The translations under genes were made by a program, and so were the position numbers. 37,838 nt of DNA from Gammaproteobacteria bacterium. GTDB lineage: Bacteria; Pseudomonadota; Gammaproteobacteria; Nitrosococcales; Methylophagaceae. Position 1 is the first letter of the stretch. Each line of letters begins with the position of its first letter. The notes below the pieces were generated by a model. That model saw nothing but the letters and a program-made list of their open reading frames with translations, did not search any database and was not told where the DNA came from. The stretch is taken from the NCBI GenBank assembly GCA_014859375.1, contig JACUUH010000022.1:1-37838 (forward strand), in the 5' to 3' direction. Shown one piece after another: positions 7,656 through 16,046 of the stretch.

Positions 7656-8901
7656 GATTGATGTCTCCTGATTCTGTTATTTCCCAACTTATGATGGCAT
7701 TGTAATGAAAGAAGCCGTGGTGGCCTCGTTGTTCGATTAATGCACTGCGTGAAGGTTGAACTGCACCGGTTTCATCGCTTGCACGACTTTGTAGAATTGC
7801 ATATTGTCCTTGCCAATGCCACGGTAGACTAAAACGGGTAAACGCACGATCTAATACCGGATCATGCAGCTTTGCATCAAGCCATGTTTGGCCGCCATCA
7901 GCTGAAATTTCGACACGGGTGATTTTACCGCGACCGGACCATGCCAACCCCGACACTTGGTAAATTCCGGGATTGTCTGGCAAGACCATGCCAAGAGAAG
8001 GTGATGTAATTAATGATTTAACATCCATTACAAAGGTAAATTGGCGTGCACTACCATCAGCTTGTAGTTCGGTATATTGAGCGGTTTCGTCGCGAGTCAT
8101 TGCAGGCTGTTCAACTAATCGTAATTGTCGCAACCATTTAACATTAAGAATGCCTTCCCAACCCGGCAATACCAAACGCAGTGGATAGCCGTTTTCAGGT
8201 CGTAATCGTTCGCCATTTTGATAAAGCGCTAATATGGCATCATCCAGCAGTTTTTCTAACGGGATGCTGACATTTAAGGCTGCGGCATCCGCACCTTCGG
8301 CAATGATCCATTTGGCAGCCGATTTGATGCCGGCTTCTTCAAGTAGTAATTTGACAGGAACCCCCGTCCATTCTGCATTAGATACCAAACCATGCGCATA
8401 GCCTGCTTTTGACTGGATCGGATTGTTTTTCCAGCCGCTATTACTATTGCCACCACATTCAATAAAGCAGGTACGCGATACCATTGGGTAACGTAACAGG
8501 CTACTGATATCAAAACTGAGTGGCTGTTGGACAAGGCCATCAACTAACAAGAGATGTTGAGCTGGATCGATCTGGGGTACGCCATTATGATGACGTTCAT
8601 AGTGCAGACCATTGGGCGTGATTGTGCCTTGTAAATCATGTAATGGTGTCCAGGAAACACCGTTACCTGGTGCATCCGGGTTTGCTGATATCCAGCGAAT
8701 TACCTGTTGTTCATAGGGTGAAGGTTGACCATAATTGCTAAAGTTATCACCCGGTTTACGCATCCATTCTGGTAAGGTATCCGGAAATTGAGCTTGGGTT
8801 TGACTAGCCCAAACCGGCAAACTCATAGCACCAGCTAGAACCCCACCTAATGACGCTTGTTTAAGAAATTGACGTCGGTTTGTTGAGGTAGAGTCAGTCA
8901 T
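7639..8901 (-). CDS. soxC: SoxC-type molybdenum sulfane/sulfite dehydrogenase
   Basis: Periplasmic molybdopterin enzyme of the sulfite oxidase fold that oxidises sulfur intermediates and passes electrons to a c-type cytochrome. A Tat signal (NRRQFLKQASLGG) is exported folded; the moco domain has the Mo-ligand Cys149 in ECGGNSNSGW, typical of SoxC rather than SorA. The C-terminal dimerisation domain has SADGGQTWLDAKL. I chose the ATG at 8901; a TTG just before it at 8904 is also in frame but less likely. engB ends 11 bases upstream and soxD overlaps its 3' end. No soxXYZAB genes are in the window, so whether it works in a Sox multienzyme cycle or alone cannot be seen. Confidence 0.9.
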   Translation of the reverse strand: MTDSTSTNRRQFLKQASLGGVLAGAMSLPVWASQTQAQFPDTLPEWMRKPGDNFSNYGQPSPYEQQVIRWISANPDAPGNGVSWTPLHDLQGTITPNGLHYERHHNGVPQIDPAQHLLLVDGLVQQPLSFDISSLLRYPMVSRTCFIECGGNSNSGWKNNPIQSKAGYAHGLVSNAEWTGVPVKLLLEEAGIKSAAKWIIAEGADAAALNVSIPLEKLLDDAILALYQNGERLRPENGYPLRLVLPGWEGILNVKWLRQLRLVEQPAMTRDETAQYTELQADGSARQFTFVMDVKSLITSPSLGMVLPDNPGIYQVSGLAWSGRGKITRVEISADGGQTWLDAKLHDPVLDRAFTRFSLPWHWQGQYAILQSRASDETGAVQPSRSALIEQRGHHGFFHYNAIISWEITESGDINHVYAD

Positions 8902-8912
8902 CAAATACCCAT

Positions 8913-9542
8913 CTAAACAGATTGTTCGGTTGCTTCTATTTCGTGTTCTGGAAAAAACCAGCGATCAAGTTGCGCAATCGCTTCATCTTTTCCCGTTTTA
9001 TTGAGCGATGAAAATAATTGAACTGAGGCATTTAATTCGAGTTTATTAAGTTGCAATACAACTTGATGAAGACTTGCCATAGCCGCACCGTGTTTAAATT
9101 TATCTGCTTTAGTTAATAAAATATGAACGGGGAGTGTGGCATTATTAGCCCATTTCACCATTTGAATATCAAAGTTTTTGAGTGGGTGACGGATATCCAT
9201 CATCACCATCAAGCCTTTTAAGGAACGGCGAGTATCAAGATATTTGCCTAAATTTTGCTGCCAGCGGATTTTGATTTGTTCAGGCACTTTGGCGTAACCA
9301 TAACCCGGTAGATCAACTAAACTGCGCTCCTCATCCAGCTTAAAGAAATTAATCATTTGAGTGCGACCAGGCGTTTTGCTGATCCGAGCTAATGACTTTT
9401 GATCGGTGATAGTATTGATGGCACTGGATTTTCCAGCATTGGAACGACCAGCAAAAGCGACTTCAATGCCAGTGTCAGCAGGTAGTTCAGATAATTGGGT
9501 TGCACTTACTGTATAAAGTGCCTGACGATAAATTTGTGACAT
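8913..9542 (-). CDS. engB: Ribosome-biogenesis GTPase EngB/YsxC
   Basis: Essential small GTPase of the TrmE-Era-EngA-EngB superfamily, involved in large ribosomal subunit assembly. Motifs are all intact: G1 GRSNAGKSS (32-40), G2 Thr61, G3 DLPG (77-80) followed by YGYAK, and G4 TKAD (144-147). Length is 209 residues, usual for the family. It heads the minus-strand run with soxC 11 bases downstream and is divergent from the cytochrome c4 gene across an 88-bp gap that must hold both promoters. The pairing of engB with a cytochrome c4 gene is a familiar gammaproteobacterial arrangement. Confidence 0.97.
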   Translation of the reverse strand: MSQIYRQALYTVSATQLSELPADTGIEVAFAGRSNAGKSSAINTITDQKSLARISKTPGRTQMINFFKLDEERSLVDLPGYGYAKVPEQIKIRWQQNLGKYLDTRRSLKGLMVMMDIRHPLKNFDIQMVKWANNATLPVHILLTKADKFKHGAAMASLHQVVLQLNKLELNASVQLFSSLNKTGKDEAIAQLDRWFFPEHEIEATEQSV

Positions 9543-9630
9543 AAAACGAATGACTCAAGGTGCAAAAATACGACAATAAGAGTAGCATATTCACAGTTTT
9601 GTTTATTGAAAGTTCAACTTGGGAATTACA

Positions 9631-10239
9631 ATGAAAAAAGTGTTGATGATAACAGCGATGTGTTTCGCATTCGGAACTGTCGCCCCAGTAATGGCTGAAG
9701 GTAACGTGTCAGCAGGTAAAACAAAGTCAGCAGTATGCGCTGCATGTCATGGTGTTGATGGAAACAGTCCGACAGCGATGTTTCCAAAACTAGCTGGTCA
9801 GGGCGAAGCATACCTTGTTAAACAGTTAATGAACTTCAAAACCGGCGAACGTCAAAATGCGGTAATGGCACCAATGGTTGCGAGCTTAACTGATGAAGAT
9901 ATGGCTGATTTGGCAGCTTACTATGCCAGCAAAAAAGTGACGCCAGGTGCGGTTTCAGAAGATCTGCTCAATGCCGGTAAAACACTATATCAAGCTGGTA
10001 ATAGAGATAATGGCGTACCTGCTTGTATGGCCTGTCATGGCCCCACTGGTGCAGGTGTTCCCGCTGCTAAATGGCCTGCGCTGTCAGGACAACATCCAGA
10101 TTATATTGAAGCACAGTTGAAAGCTTTCTCTGAAGGGGTTCGTAATAACGATCCAAACAATATGATGCGCGATATTGCTTCAAAATTATCAGCAGCTGAA
10201 ATGAAAGCGGTTGCTGCATATGTTTCAGGCTTGCATTAA
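9631..10239 (+). CDS. Cytochrome c4 (dihaem, periplasmic)
   Basis: Electron carrier between the bc1 complex and terminal oxidases. A signal peptide (MKKVLMITAMCFAFGTVAPV, cleaved after VMA) precedes two similar class I domains with haem sites CAACH (36-40) and CMACH (132-136). Length 202 residues matches the family. I chose the ATG at 9631, with GGGA ahead of it; an in-frame TTG at 9619 would only add four residues. A strong terminator follows, so it is probably monocistronic even though the maturation genes for its haems come next. Confidence 0.96.
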   Translation: MKKVLMITAMCFAFGTVAPVMAEGNVSAGKTKSAVCAACHGVDGNSPTAMFPKLAGQGEAYLVKQLMNFKTGERQNAVMAPMVASLTDEDMADLAAYYASKKVTPGAVSEDLLNAGKTLYQAGNRDNGVPACMACHGPTGAGVPAAKWPALSGQHPDYIEAQLKAFSEGVRNNDPNNMMRDIASKLSAAEMKAVAAYVSGLH

Positions 10240-10251
10240 TAGTTAAGTCTA

Positions 10252-10286
10252 AAAAGTCGTATGGTTTCACGCCATGCGACTTTTTT
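10252..10286 (+). terminator. Terminator of the cytochrome c4 gene
   Basis: A 13-bp stem (10252-10264 with 10272-10284, one G-T pair), 7-base loop, and a T run. It sits 12 bases after the stop codon and separates the c4 gene from resB. Confidence 0.93.
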
Positions 10287-10331
10287 ATTATCGACGGTGT
10301 CTAAGCACTGTTGTTCATATGGTTGCCACTA

Positions 10332-12326
10332 ATGTCTGATGCCAAACATGCTTATCGGAAAACGTTAAGTCAACGTATTTTCCACTTTTTAGGGTCGATG
10401 GATCTCGCTATCACCTTATTGCTTACATTGGCAATTGCGTCGATTATCGGAACAGTTTTACAGCAGAATCAGCCTTATACCGATTATCTCCTTAAATTCG
10501 GACCTTTCTGGTTTGATGTGTTTGAAAGTGCAGGGCTTTATGATGTCTATAGCGCATTATGGTTTTTAGCCATTTTAACGCTGCTCGTTAGCTCTACTTC
10601 CGTTTGTGTTATTCGACACACTCCTGCAATGCTTAATGATATGCGTAACTTGCGAACACATGTGCAGGAAAAATCATTAAAAGCGATGCATCATCGTGCC
10701 GAATGGCGCTCTGATAAAGCTGTAATAAACCTTGCGTCAGATTTAGAGTCACGCATGCAGCAGCAGGGTTTTCGAGCCAAACAAACTTTAATTGATGATG
10801 GTATTTTAGTTTCAGCAATGAAAGGTGGTTTAAATCGCCTTGGTTATATTGCGACTCATCTTGCCATCATCATCATTTGTGTTGGTGGTTTAATGGATAG
10901 TAATTTGCCATTGAAACTGGCTGAATGGCAAGGACGTTTGACTATTGAAACTCGCGATTTACCAACCAGCCAAATTCCGGCAGAAAGTCGTTTGCCTGTT
11001 GGGCCGCAAGCATTTAGAGGCAGTATTAATATTCCTGAAGGTAGATCATCTGAAGTAGCCTTTGTTGGGATGCGTGATGGCTATTTGGTGCAAGAATTAC
11101 CATTCAAAATAAAAGTAAACGATTTTCGGATCGAACATTATGCAACGGGTCAACCGAAGTCGTTTGAAACAGATCTTGTTTTAGTTGACGATGATCTGGC
11201 TCAGCCGATTGAACAGACGATTTCTGTCAATCATCCATTATTTCATAAAGGTTATGCGATTTATCAGGCGAGTTTTAGTGATGGAGGTTCGGCTCTGTCA
11301 TTGCAAGCCTGGCCATTAACAAAGGCAGCAGGCAAAGAAACCGTTGAGTTTGAAACCAAAGTGTTTGAAAGCCGTGAAATGATATGGGGTGATCAAAGTC
11401 TAAAATTGGAAATGTTGTCGTTTCGCCCATTTAATATTAATCCCGATCCTACGGACGATGAACCCGATCGTATTCGTAACTTTGGTCCTAGTTTTGGTTT
11501 TAAGTTACGTACTAAAACCGGTGAAGCCTTGGAATATATCAACTATATGCTGCCGGTTGAGAAAGACGGGCGGTCATTTTATTTGAGCGGTGTTCGCACT
11601 AGTCCTGCTGAAGAATTTGGTTATTTGTACTTGCCCGTTGATGTCGCTGGTGGCCTAGATGCATTTAGCCAGTTTTTAACTGAGTTGCATACTAAGGAAA
11701 TCGTTGAATCAATCGCGCATAATATGATGCTGGAAACCTTGGCTGACTTACCGAATAGCACAGCAGAATTAGAACAAAACTTGGAGCAAACACTGGTCAT
11801 ATTGGTTGCCATGTTTATTGATAATGGTTTTCAAGGCGTAGCTGAATTTATTGACACAGCTGTGCCTGAGAATGAGCGTGACAATCTGGCTCCCGCCTAT
11901 TTGGGTATGCTGCAGGAAATGTTGGCAAGAATTTATTTTAATAGTCACGATGGTTTTGAAATAGACAATACCGATTCAGAACAATTAGCATTTTTACAAG
12001 ATGCAGTTAGTGCCATAGGCAGTTTGCCGCGTTATGGATCGCCAGTGTATTTAATGCTAACAGACTATGAGCATGTAGAGGCGAGCGGTCTGCAAATTGC
12101 ACGTTCACCTGGTAAACCTGTTGTATATTTAGGTTGTGCGCTTTTGATTGCCGGTGTATTTATCCTGTTTTACTTACCCCAACGCCGATTTTGGCTATTA
12201 GTGAAAGCCAAATCTGGTGTTACAACAGTATTATTAACTGGAATGAGCAATCGTAATCCGCGTGAATTTGATGTCTTTTTTGAACAACAAAAACAGATTT
12301 TGCAACATGGAAACGGGAACTCTTAA
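10332..12326 (+). CDS. resB: ResB/CcsB cytochrome c maturation protein
   Basis: Membrane half of the System II (Ccs) haem export and attachment complex; it works with CcsA to ligate haem to apocytochromes outside the inner membrane. N-terminal block: SQRIFHFLGSMDLAITLLLT, GTVLQQNQPY and further membrane segments at about 75-95 and 165-185. A long periplasmic region follows, ending with HPLFHKGYAIYQASF-type ResB strands, and a last membrane segment (about 595-612, YLGCALLIAGVFILFYLPQR). I start at the ATG at 10332, giving 664 residues; an in-frame TTG at 10311 is in a poorer context. ccsA follows after 67 bases. Confidence 0.93.
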   Translation: MSDAKHAYRKTLSQRIFHFLGSMDLAITLLLTLAIASIIGTVLQQNQPYTDYLLKFGPFWFDVFESAGLYDVYSALWFLAILTLLVSSTSVCVIRHTPAMLNDMRNLRTHVQEKSLKAMHHRAEWRSDKAVINLASDLESRMQQQGFRAKQTLIDDGILVSAMKGGLNRLGYIATHLAIIIICVGGLMDSNLPLKLAEWQGRLTIETRDLPTSQIPAESRLPVGPQAFRGSINIPEGRSSEVAFVGMRDGYLVQELPFKIKVNDFRIEHYATGQPKSFETDLVLVDDDLAQPIEQTISVNHPLFHKGYAIYQASFSDGGSALSLQAWPLTKAAGKETVEFETKVFESREMIWGDQSLKLEMLSFRPFNINPDPTDDEPDRIRNFGPSFGFKLRTKTGEALEYINYMLPVEKDGRSFYLSGVRTSPAEEFGYLYLPVDVAGGLDAFSQFLTELHTKEIVESIAHNMMLETLADLPNSTAELEQNLEQTLVILVAMFIDNGFQGVAEFIDTAVPENERDNLAPAYLGMLQEMLARIYFNSHDGFEIDNTDSEQLAFLQDAVSAIGSLPRYGSPVYLMLTDYEHVEASGLQIARSPGKPVVYLGCALLIAGVFILFYLPQRRFWLLVKAKSGVTTVLLTGMSNRNPREFDVFFEQQKQILQHGNGNS

Positions 12327-12393
12327 TCCATTTCATGTTCATACAGTCCACAAAGGCTCGAACTAAATCCTGAAACAGAATGAAGAGCAAAAC

Positions 12394-13551
12394 ATGACAA
12401 ATTTAGCTGGCACAATGAGAACGGACAACAGTAGCCCTCTGGTGCAATGGGTGTGGCGGATAGTTATTGCATTATCAGGTGTTGCCTTATTGGCAATGTA
12501 TTTTAATGTATTTGATGGCTATGAAATTACTATTGTCATTCTCAGCGCTATAACCTTAATCTTTTTGGGTCAAAACTGGCCGCAATTTCGAGCCCACATA
12601 GTCAGTGTTAGTTTGCTCAGTTGGTTTGCAGTTGCACGCTATGGTACTGATCTTGATTTAGGCGAGCGTGACTTTTTCTTAAATTATATTTTATCTAGCC
12701 AATCTGCCTTTATGTGGATGAGCGCCTTGTTTGTGCTGGCGACTTTGACCTATTTTGGTGGATTACTATTGCGTTCAGAGTTCACTGAAAAAGTAGCAAC
12801 GGCATTAACTTGGTCTGCTGCTACCATGGGCATGGTTGGCTTAATGGTTCGTTGGCGCGAATCCTATTTGATTAGCCATGATGTGGGTCATATTCCCGTT
12901 AGTAACTTATATGAAGTGTTTATTTTATTTGCGGTGATTACAGCATTATTGTATTTGTTTTATGAACGTCGTTATCAGACACGTAGTTTAGGTAGTTTTG
13001 TTTTATTTGTGATTAGCGCGGCTGTTGCTTTTCAACTTTGGTATACCTTTGAGCGCCATGCTCATGAAATACAGCCATTAGTACCCGCTTTGCAAAGTTA
13101 TTGGATGAAAATACATGTACCCACTAATTTTGTCGGATACGGTGCATTCTCAATGGCTGCAATGATTGGTGTAGCCTACCTGTTAAAATCGTGGCGACAA
13201 ACACGTAACCCAAACGGAGTGATGGCCTCTGCCTTGCCAGATTTAGCGGTGATGGATGACTTGATGTATAAAGCCATCGCACTTGGTTTTGCATTTTTTA
13301 CGGTAGCGACTATTTTAGGTGCACTTTGGGCTGCTGAAGCTTGGGGTGGATATTGGTCATGGGATCCGAAAGAAACATGGGCGCTGATTGTTTGGTTAAA
13401 TTATGCTGCTTGGTTACATATGCGTATGACTAAAGGTTGGAATGGGCGGCCCATGGCATGGTGGGCGATTATTGGTTTGTTTGTAACTATATTCGCTTTT
13501 TTAGGTGTAAATATGTTTTTGTCTGGGCTTCATTCATACGGCACACTTTAA
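12394..13551 (+). CDS. ccsA: CcsA/ResC cytochrome c biogenesis protein
   Basis: Haem-handling polytopic membrane protein of System II; its tryptophan-rich WWD loop presents haem to the apocytochrome on the periplasmic side. The signature WGGYWSWDPKETWAL begins at Trp317. About eight hydrophobic segments are visible, with conserved His residues in RWRESYLISHDVGHIP and near the C-terminus (AAWLHMRM, LSGLHSYG). Length 385 residues fits the family. The start ATG has a weak AGAG site. It should be cotranscribed with resB. Presence of ResB plus CcsA means System II, not the Ccm System I found in most model gammaproteobacteria. Confidence 0.95.
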   Translation: MTNLAGTMRTDNSSPLVQWVWRIVIALSGVALLAMYFNVFDGYEITIVILSAITLIFLGQNWPQFRAHIVSVSLLSWFAVARYGTDLDLGERDFFLNYILSSQSAFMWMSALFVLATLTYFGGLLLRSEFTEKVATALTWSAATMGMVGLMVRWRESYLISHDVGHIPVSNLYEVFILFAVITALLYLFYERRYQTRSLGSFVLFVISAAVAFQLWYTFERHAHEIQPLVPALQSYWMKIHVPTNFVGYGAFSMAAMIGVAYLLKSWRQTRNPNGVMASALPDLAVMDDLMYKAIALGFAFFTVATILGALWAAEAWGGYWSWDPKETWALIVWLNYAAWLHMRMTKGWNGRPMAWWAIIGLFVTIFAFLGVNMFLSGLHSYGTL

Positions 13552-13591
13552 ATGAAGCCTTTGCACGAGTCGTCTTTTCCGCCATGTCGGT

Positions 13592-13655
13592 GTTAAAAAT
13601 AGTCTCAAAATGCTCATCTACACATGTAAACTTGGCTTTTTCGACAATTTTTGCC
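13592..13655. repeat. Imperfect palindrome between ccsA and dsbA
   Basis: The arms 13592-13613 and 13634-13655 match at 15 of 22 positions when one is reversed, around a core CTACACATGTAAAC. It could form a long imperfect hairpin. It resembles dispersed hairpin elements in marine gammaproteobacteria (memory only). It may act as a weak end for ccsA or an RNA-stabilising structure. No T run follows. Confidence 0.5.
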
Positions 13656-13731
13656 TAGCACTGACCAAAAATACTTATGGTGCCAAAGTCTTTAAGTACA
13701 ACCCTAGAACAATAAACAAGGATATGAATTT

Positions 13732-14361
13732 ATGAAAAACTATATCAAAGCACTATTTTTATTGGGTGCTTCATTATTGCCAGTGTCAATTATGGCAACA
13801 CCATTAGCCTATGTCGAAGGGACGCACTATCAACCCACAGCCCAGCGTATCGCCACCAGTGATGACGGTGTTGTAGAAGTTTACGAGTTGTTTTCATATA
13901 GTTGCCCACATTGTTTTAATTTAGATCTTCAAGTTGAGCAGTGGCAAAAAACACTCGCTGACAATGTAAAATTTACTCGCGTTCCAGCCATTTTTAGAGA
14001 TAGCTGGTTGCAGTTAGCTAAATTGTTTTATGCAGCTGAAGCAACGGGTGATTTAGAACGATTACACTCTGTCATCTTTAATGCTATTCATATTGATAAA
14101 AAACGCCTAAATACTGAAGATGAAATATTAGATTTTGTAGCGAATCAGGGAATTGATCGTGAAATGTTTGCTAAAACAATGAATTCATTTACAGTGCAAA
14201 GCAAGGTTAAAAAAGCGCTTGTTATTAGTCAAACCTCAGGGATTACTGGTGTTCCTGCAATGATAGTCAATGGCCAATATCGTACCGATGCCCCTGCTGC
14301 CGGTTCCATGGAAAATATGCTTAACGTTGTTGATTTTTTAATAGAACAGCACACCAGATAA
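13732..14361 (+). CDS. dsbA: Thiol:disulfide interchange protein DsbA
   Basis: Periplasmic oxidase that introduces disulfides into exported proteins. A signal peptide (MKNYIKALFLLGASLLPVSI, cleaved after MA) precedes a thioredoxin fold with the active site CPHC (58-61) and the cis-proline loop GVPA (Pro175). The helical insertion of DsbA lies between. Length is 209 residues, close to E. coli DsbA. AAGG lies 9 bases before the ATG. It follows the cytochrome maturation genes; apocytochrome CxxCH thiols pass through DsbA in many bacteria, so the location fits. A 180-bp gap with a palindrome suggests its own promoter. Confidence 0.96.
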   Translation: MKNYIKALFLLGASLLPVSIMATPLAYVEGTHYQPTAQRIATSDDGVVEVYELFSYSCPHCFNLDLQVEQWQKTLADNVKFTRVPAIFRDSWLQLAKLFYAAEATGDLERLHSVIFNAIHIDKKRLNTEDEILDFVANQGIDREMFAKTMNSFTVQSKVKKALVISQTSGITGVPAMIVNGQYRTDAPAAGSMENMLNVVDFLIEQHTR

Positions 14362-14378
14362 ATCTTGATTTTAAGTTG

Positions 14379-14406
14379 TCGGGCTAATGATTGATTATTA
14401 GCCCGA
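14379..14406. terminator. Hairpin between convergent dsbA and GGDEF gene
   Basis: Perfect 10-bp stem TCGGGCTAAT (14379-14388) with ATTAGCCCGA (14397-14406) and an 8-base loop. It lacks a strong T run on either strand but lies between two convergent genes, so a shared terminator is the likely role. Confidence 0.65.
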
Positions 14407-14412
14407 TAGTAA

Positions 14413-16026
14413 TTAATCCTCTGCTAAACAGCGATTGCGGCCACTTTCTTTCGCTCGATATAAGGCTTGATCAGCACGTTTAAATACTTCATCAATACTA
14501 TCATTAGGGCGAAACATGGCTAGACCTGCTGATGCGGTAATAGGGACTGGTTTGTTGTCATAATGAAATTTTGATGTAGCCACTTTCTCTCGAATTTTAT
14601 TAGCAAGGCTTAGTGCTTCTTCCAGACGAGTTTCAGGGAATATTCCCATAAATTCTTCACCACCAAAGCGAGCGATAAAATCAGCATCTCGCGTCGCTTT
14701 TTTAAATATTTGCGCTATGGTTTTAAGTACTTTGTCGCCAGCAGCGTGGCCATAATTGTCATTAACTTTTTTAAAATAATCAACATCCCAAATAATGATG
14801 CTCAGCGGATTTTGGTAGCGTAGCCAGCGAGCGTATTCTTTTTCCATAACTTCATCGAGGGCTTGTCGATTCCAAATGCCTGTTAAGGCATCTTTAAGTG
14901 CTTGCTCTCGAGATAACGCTGCTGACTGACGTAATTCATCACTTTCTTGTTCAATGGCTTTGATGCGTTGGGTTAATTGCGTAATTTGCAGTTGAGACTG
15001 TTCGAGTCGTTGCTCGTCAGCGTGACGATATTTTGCAAAATGATCATTTAAAATATCCAGGCGCTGATTAATTGTTGTTTTGAGCTGATTAAGATCACCC
15101 GCATCTTCAACATGATCACGTAATCCTTGCACTTCATTTTCGACATGTATGCTAATTTGTGTGCGTTGTTCAAACGCTTTGATGTCTTGGTCACTGGTCT
15201 GACGAATATGGTGATCAAGCTCATTTAAACGTTCCGTGAGTGTTTTTAAGAAGGTTTCATATTCTAATTTTTCGCTAATGACTTGTGAGCCCAAGCTACT
15301 GACGATATCGGCAATAGTTGTAATCACGGCAGGAAGTTCAAGATCCGATACACCATGTTCAATTTGATGACGGATTTTTGTAGCTTGCTTACTCAGATCT
15401 TCAGGTAATGACAGGCGTTCAAGCAGTTCAATTAACACTTCATGTGGCGTAATATCGTTATCTATACCTGTGACTGAAGATGAGTTATGTTCAGCGTTGG
15501 GCTGATCAGCTGATTTACCGAGACCAAATAAATGAAAACCTAAATTGCCCGTTATTGTTTTCTTGGGCAGTGTTTGTAGGCATTCAGTCAAAAGCGCCAA
15601 GACATCGGGGACTATTTTTGACGTGGTGGCGTCATCCGCGTTAGTTAGTTGCGTTATCAGTTGTTTTGAACGTCTTTTATATGGCCGTGGCAATTTTAGT
15701 TTAGTTAACAGTTCAGCCAGAATTTTACCGCTATCATCAAGGTGTTTTTCCTTGGTAACAGACGCATCCATTTTCGCAATGGCGCGTTCCATCAGTTCAA
15801 GAATAGTCTGAATTTTTGATTGGTCACTATTACTCCGAAGTACATGACGCAACGATTTCAGTTGTGCATCTAAATCATCATCAAGACCTTGAGCTGCAAG
15901 GGCGAGTCTGCCAAGGCTACGCTGTAAAACGTCATCGTAGCTTTGTTGTTTTTCTAGCTCGGTAATAGATTGATAATATTTTTGTTTCCACTCTTCAAGT
16001 TGTTGAATAGTATCATCATTAGCCAT
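14413..16026 (-). CDS. Cytoplasmic GGDEF diguanylate cyclase with long helical N-terminus
   Basis: Makes cyclic di-GMP from two GTP. The C-terminal GGDEF domain (about 370-537) carries an intact active site GGEEF (455-459) and, five residues before it, an inhibitory I-site RDAD (446-449), so product inhibition is expected. Substrate block DALTGIWNRQALDE starts the domain. The first 370 residues have no membrane segment; they are helix- and Gln-rich, with a predicted coiled coil just before the cyclase (about 285-365). This N-terminal region is of unknown function. ATG with AAGGAC ahead. It lies 20 bases after mltF and is probably cotranscribed with it. No EAL domain. Confidence 0.93.
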   Translation of the reverse strand: MANDDTIQQLEEWKQKYYQSITELEKQQSYDDVLQRSLGRLALAAQGLDDDLDAQLKSLRHVLRSNSDQSKIQTILELMERAIAKMDASVTKEKHLDDSGKILAELLTKLKLPRPYKRRSKQLITQLTNADDATTSKIVPDVLALLTECLQTLPKKTITGNLGFHLFGLGKSADQPNAEHNSSSVTGIDNDITPHEVLIELLERLSLPEDLSKQATKIRHQIEHGVSDLELPAVITTIADIVSSLGSQVISEKLEYETFLKTLTERLNELDHHIRQTSDQDIKAFEQRTQISIHVENEVQGLRDHVEDAGDLNQLKTTINQRLDILNDHFAKYRHADEQRLEQSQLQITQLTQRIKAIEQESDELRQSAALSREQALKDALTGIWNRQALDEVMEKEYARWLRYQNPLSIIIWDVDYFKKVNDNYGHAAGDKVLKTIAQIFKKATRDADFIARFGGEEFMGIFPETRLEEALSLANKIREKVATSKFHYDNKPVPITASAGLAMFRPNDSIDEVFKRADQALYRAKESGRNRCLAED

Positions 16027-16046
16027 AGTTTAGTCCTTAACTGAAT

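Noticed and set aside
8902..8904. TTG start for soxC one codon upstream of the ATG
   Set aside because: The adjacent ATG at 8901 is the better start and keeps the Tat signal intact.
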